Below are positions 14,501 through 16,796 of a DNA stretch of 16,796 nucleotides, piece by piece. The notes beneath the pieces were generated by a model, which did not search any database, was not told the origin of the DNA, and was given only the letters and a program-made list of their open reading frames with translations. The stretch is taken from positions 339 through 17,134 of the forward strand of contig PLUZ01000546.1 of assembly GCA_003162995.1 (NCBI GenBank), read 5' to 3'. The position numbers and the translations under genes are program-made. Each line of letters opens with the position of its first letter. Position 1 is the first letter of the stretch. The stretch is from Methylocapsa sp. Lineage in GTDB: Bacteria; Pseudomonadota; Alphaproteobacteria; Rhizobiales; Beijerinckiaceae.

Positions 14501-16796
14501 ATCTGGCGGCGCCCCCGCGGTTCAACTTGGCCGCGCGCGAGGCGGGCCACCTGACGCTCGCCAGCGACCATGGCGATGCAGCCCATATCTTCGTGCTCGA
14601 GGCCGACATCATCCGCGTCTTGGTGCTGCCTGGCGGACGGCTCGAACACCCACGGACCTGGGCAATCGCGCCAGGTGCTGATGATGTCGCACAGGATGGC
14701 CGCGACCGTTTCGACCTTGCCGGTTTCGCCCTGCCCGAATTCGTCCTCGACCTCGATCCGGAAACTCTGCACATCGAGACGTCGGCAATCCGGCTCACTG
14801 TGCGGCTTACGGGCCTGTTCTGCTCCTGGGCTCTACGGCTCGGCGACCTCTGGCTGCCGGTGGCGAGCGACCGGCCGACACAGGCCTATAATTTTGGCTG
14901 GTGGGACGAGCGCGTCTATCACTATCTGCGCCGGGCGCGGGATGAAAAATATTTCGGGCTTGGCGAGCGCGCGGGCGACATGGACCGGGCGGGCCAGTGC
15001 TATCGCCTCACCAACATCGACGCGATGGGCTACAGCGCGCGCATGTCCGACCCGCTCTACAAGCACATCCCATTTTATATCACCTGCAGACCGGAAGCGG
15101 GGCTCGCATTCGGCCTCTTTTACGACACCCTGTCGGATTGCGTGTTCGACTTCGGCAAGGAGCTGGACAACTACCACGGCCCCTACCGCTATTTCGCAGC
15201 GGATCATGGCGACCTCGACTACTACGTCATCGCAGGCCCCCGCGTAGACCAGGTGACGCGCCGATTCACCTGGTTAACGGGACGGCCGGCCTTCATGCCA
15301 AAATGGGGGCTAGGCTATTCGGGCTCATCCATGGCCTACACCGACGCGCCGGACGCCCAGGCGCGAATGTCCGGGTTCCTCGAACGCTGCGCTGAACATG
15401 ACATCCTGTGTGACAGCTTCCACCTTTCGTCCGGCTACACCTCGATCGGCGACAGGCGCCACGTGTTCAACTGGAACAGGTCAAAGTTCCCCGATCCCGG
15501 GGCATTAACGCAGAACTTTCTCGCAAAGGGCATAAGGCTATGCGCAAACGTCAAGCCGTGTCTTCTGCGTGATCACCCTCTTTTTGCCGAGGCCGTGGCT
15601 TTGGGCCTTCTGATCACTGGCCCCAACGGCGAGCCAAGCTTTGAGCAATTCTGGGATGGGATCGGCGCGTATCTTGATTTCACCCAACCTAAGACACTCG
15701 CCTGGTGGAAGGCGAAGGTGAAGGAAACTCTGCTTGATTACGGCATAATTGCGACCTGGAACGACAACAACGAGTTCGAGATTTGGACCGGCAAAGCGAT
15801 GGCGAATGGCTTCGGCCATGCTCGTTCCGCGCGTGAGTGCAAGCCTCTGCAAAGCCTTTTGATGATGCGCGCTTCGCGGGATGCGCAAAAGGAGCACGCC
15901 CCCGGCAAGCGGCCTTTCCTGGTCTCCCGCTCGGGCGCGGTCGGCATGCACCGCTATGCCCAGACCTGGTCCGGCGATAATTCGACCAGCTGGGAGACCT
16001 TGAAGTATAATTTGAAAATGGGGCTCGGCCTTGCTCTCTCAGGTGTCTCCAATACCGGCCATGACATCGGCGGCTTCTCAGGGCCAGCGCCAGATCCGGA
16101 ATTATTGGTCCGTTGGGTGCAATTCGGCGTCTTCATGCCGCGCTTCTGCATTCATTCCTGGAACGACGACGGCTCGGTCAACGAACCCTGGATGTATCCG
16201 CAGACGACTCCTTTTGTCCGCGATCTGATCAAGCTCCGCTATCGGCTGATCCCCTACCTTTATGACCTGCTTTGGCGCTACCATCACGCCTACGAGCCCG
16301 TGGTCCGGCCGACCTTCTTCGACTTTCCCGACGATCCGGCCTGCTGGCTGGAGGGCGACGAAATGATGGTCGGCCCCTCACTGCTCGCTGCGCCGGTGAT
16401 CGAGCCGGGGCATGTTTATCGGGAGGTCTACCTGCCGTTCGGCACGCGCTGGTACGATTTCTGGTCCGGCGAGGTGTTCGAGGGCGGCCAGACCATCACT
16501 CGCCCCGCACCCTGGACACGGCCCGTACTTTTCGCGCGAGAAAACTGCACCATCCCCGTCAACGTCGCCGTGCAGACCTTTGCGGCCCGCGCGGACCGTC
16601 GCAGCTTCTTGATCTTTCCGCCGACCAGTTCCGGCGCCTTTACCGCGGAGAATTTTGAGGACGACGGCGAGAGCGAGGCCTATCAGGCGGGCGGATACGG
16701 CGGCTGGCGAATCAAGGTCGAGGCCGACGAGAAATTGATATCGGCGCACGTTCATCGCTTCGGCGCCTTAACCGGGCTTGCCGCAGAAGCGAGCTT
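14497..16796 (+). CDS. GH31-family alpha-glycosidase, 3' end outside window
   Basis: Retaining alpha-glycoside hydrolase of family 31, open from the GTG at 14497 to the right edge (766 codons visible). An N-terminal beta-sandwich (about 1-250, with the conserved [15 protein letters not shown]) precedes the (beta/alpha)8 barrel, which begins near [20 protein letters not shown]. The nucleophile is Asp423 in [12 protein letters not shown] and the general acid/base Asp494 in [11 protein letters not shown], followed by [15 protein letters not shown]-terminal beta domains start near residue 640. No signal peptide, so probably cytoplasmic, acting on imported oligosaccharides. It overlaps the manD stop by 4 bp (GTGA), with only a weak ribosome site, so it depends on coupling. 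GH31 includes alpha-glucosidases, alpha-xylosidases, sulfoquinovosidases and lyases; specificity cannot be read by eye. Context suggests a substrate that contains glucuronate. Confidence 0.93.
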   Translation, partial: MNLAAPPRFNLAAREAGHLTLASDHGDAAHIFVLEADIIRVLVLPGGRLEHPRTWAIAPGADDVAQDGRDRFDLAGFALPEFVLDLDPETLHIETSAIRLTVRLTGLFCSWALRLGDLWLPVASDRPTQAYNFGWWDERVYHYLRRARDEKYFGLGERAGDMDRAGQCYRLTNIDAMGYSARMSDPLYKHIPFYITCRPEAGLAFGLFYDTLSDCVFDFGKELDNYHGPYRYFAADHGDLDYYVIAGPRVDQVTRRFTWLTGRPAFMPKWGLGYSGSSMAYTDAPDAQARMSGFLERCAEHDILCDSFHLSSGYTSIGDRRHVFNWNRSKFPDPGALTQNFLAKGIRLCANVKPCLLRDHPLFAEAVALGLLITGPNGEPSFEQFWDGIGAYLDFTQPKTLAWWKAKVKETLLDYGIIATWNDNNEFEIWTGKAMANGFGHARSARECKPLQSLLMMRASRDAQKEHAPGKRPFLVSRSGAVGMHRYAQTWSGDNSTSWETLKYNLKMGLGLALSGVSNTGHDIGGFSGPAPDPELLVRWVQFGVFMPRFCIHSWNDDGSVNEPWMYPQTTPFVRDLIKLRYRLIPYLYDLLWRYHHAYEPVVRPTFFDFPDDPACWLEGDEMMVGPSLLAAPVIEPGHVYREVYLPFGTRWYDFWSGEVFEGGQTITRPAPWTRPVLFARENCTIPVNVAVQTFAARADRRSFLIFPPTSSGAFTAENFEDDGESEAYQAGGYGGWRIKVEADEKLISAHVHRFGALTGLAAEAS

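Overview
The window is high-GC, densely packed bacterial DNA. Protein sequences and codon use suggest an alphaproteobacterium, probably of the Hyphomicrobiales; this is inference from family resemblance, and no marker gene here fixes the taxon. I see no insertion sequence, CRISPR array, rRNA or intact tRNA.

Left part (1-3946): a minus-strand pair holds a secreted L,D-transpeptidase (1044-2702) and, 22 bp downstream, a CycA-like amino-acid permease that runs off the left edge (1-1021). A candidate sigma70 promoter lies at 2723-2751. Divergent to them is a plus-strand metallo-beta-lactamase-fold hydrolase of the NAPE-PLD/UlaG-like kind (3035-3946). A gene-poor stretch follows, holding a fragment that looks like the 5' part of a tRNA (4008-4036).

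Middle part (4304-9148): a compact cytochrome bo3-type ubiquinol oxidase operon, cyoA-cyoB-cyoC-cyoD. Stop and start codons are 2 bp apart at cyoA/cyoB and overlap (ATGA) at cyoB/cyoC and cyoC/cyoD. The quinol-site and metal-ligand residues of subunit I are all present, and subunit II lacks the CuA ligands, so the electron donor should be quinol. The last gene is the main discovery candidate. The three-helix CyoD subunit continues in frame into a complete MacA/HlyD-type periplasmic adaptor (lipoyl halves, coiled-coil hairpin, beta-barrel). The third CyoD helix takes the place of the adaptor's normal N-terminal membrane anchor. No ABC or RND pump gene lies beside it.

Right part (9566-16796): a D-glucuronate catabolic operon in pathway order, with every junction overlapping: uxaC (uronate isomerase), a uxuB-like fructuronate reductase, kdgK (2-keto-3-deoxygluconate kinase), an enolase-superfamily D-mannonate dehydratase (ManD), and a GH31 alpha-glycosidase that is open at the right edge. 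Together the first four convert glucuronate to fructuronate, mannonate, KDG and KDPG. The KDPG aldolase, a transporter and a regulator are not in the window. The coupled GH31 enzyme suggests that the natural substrate is an alpha-linked uronic-acid-containing oligosaccharide.
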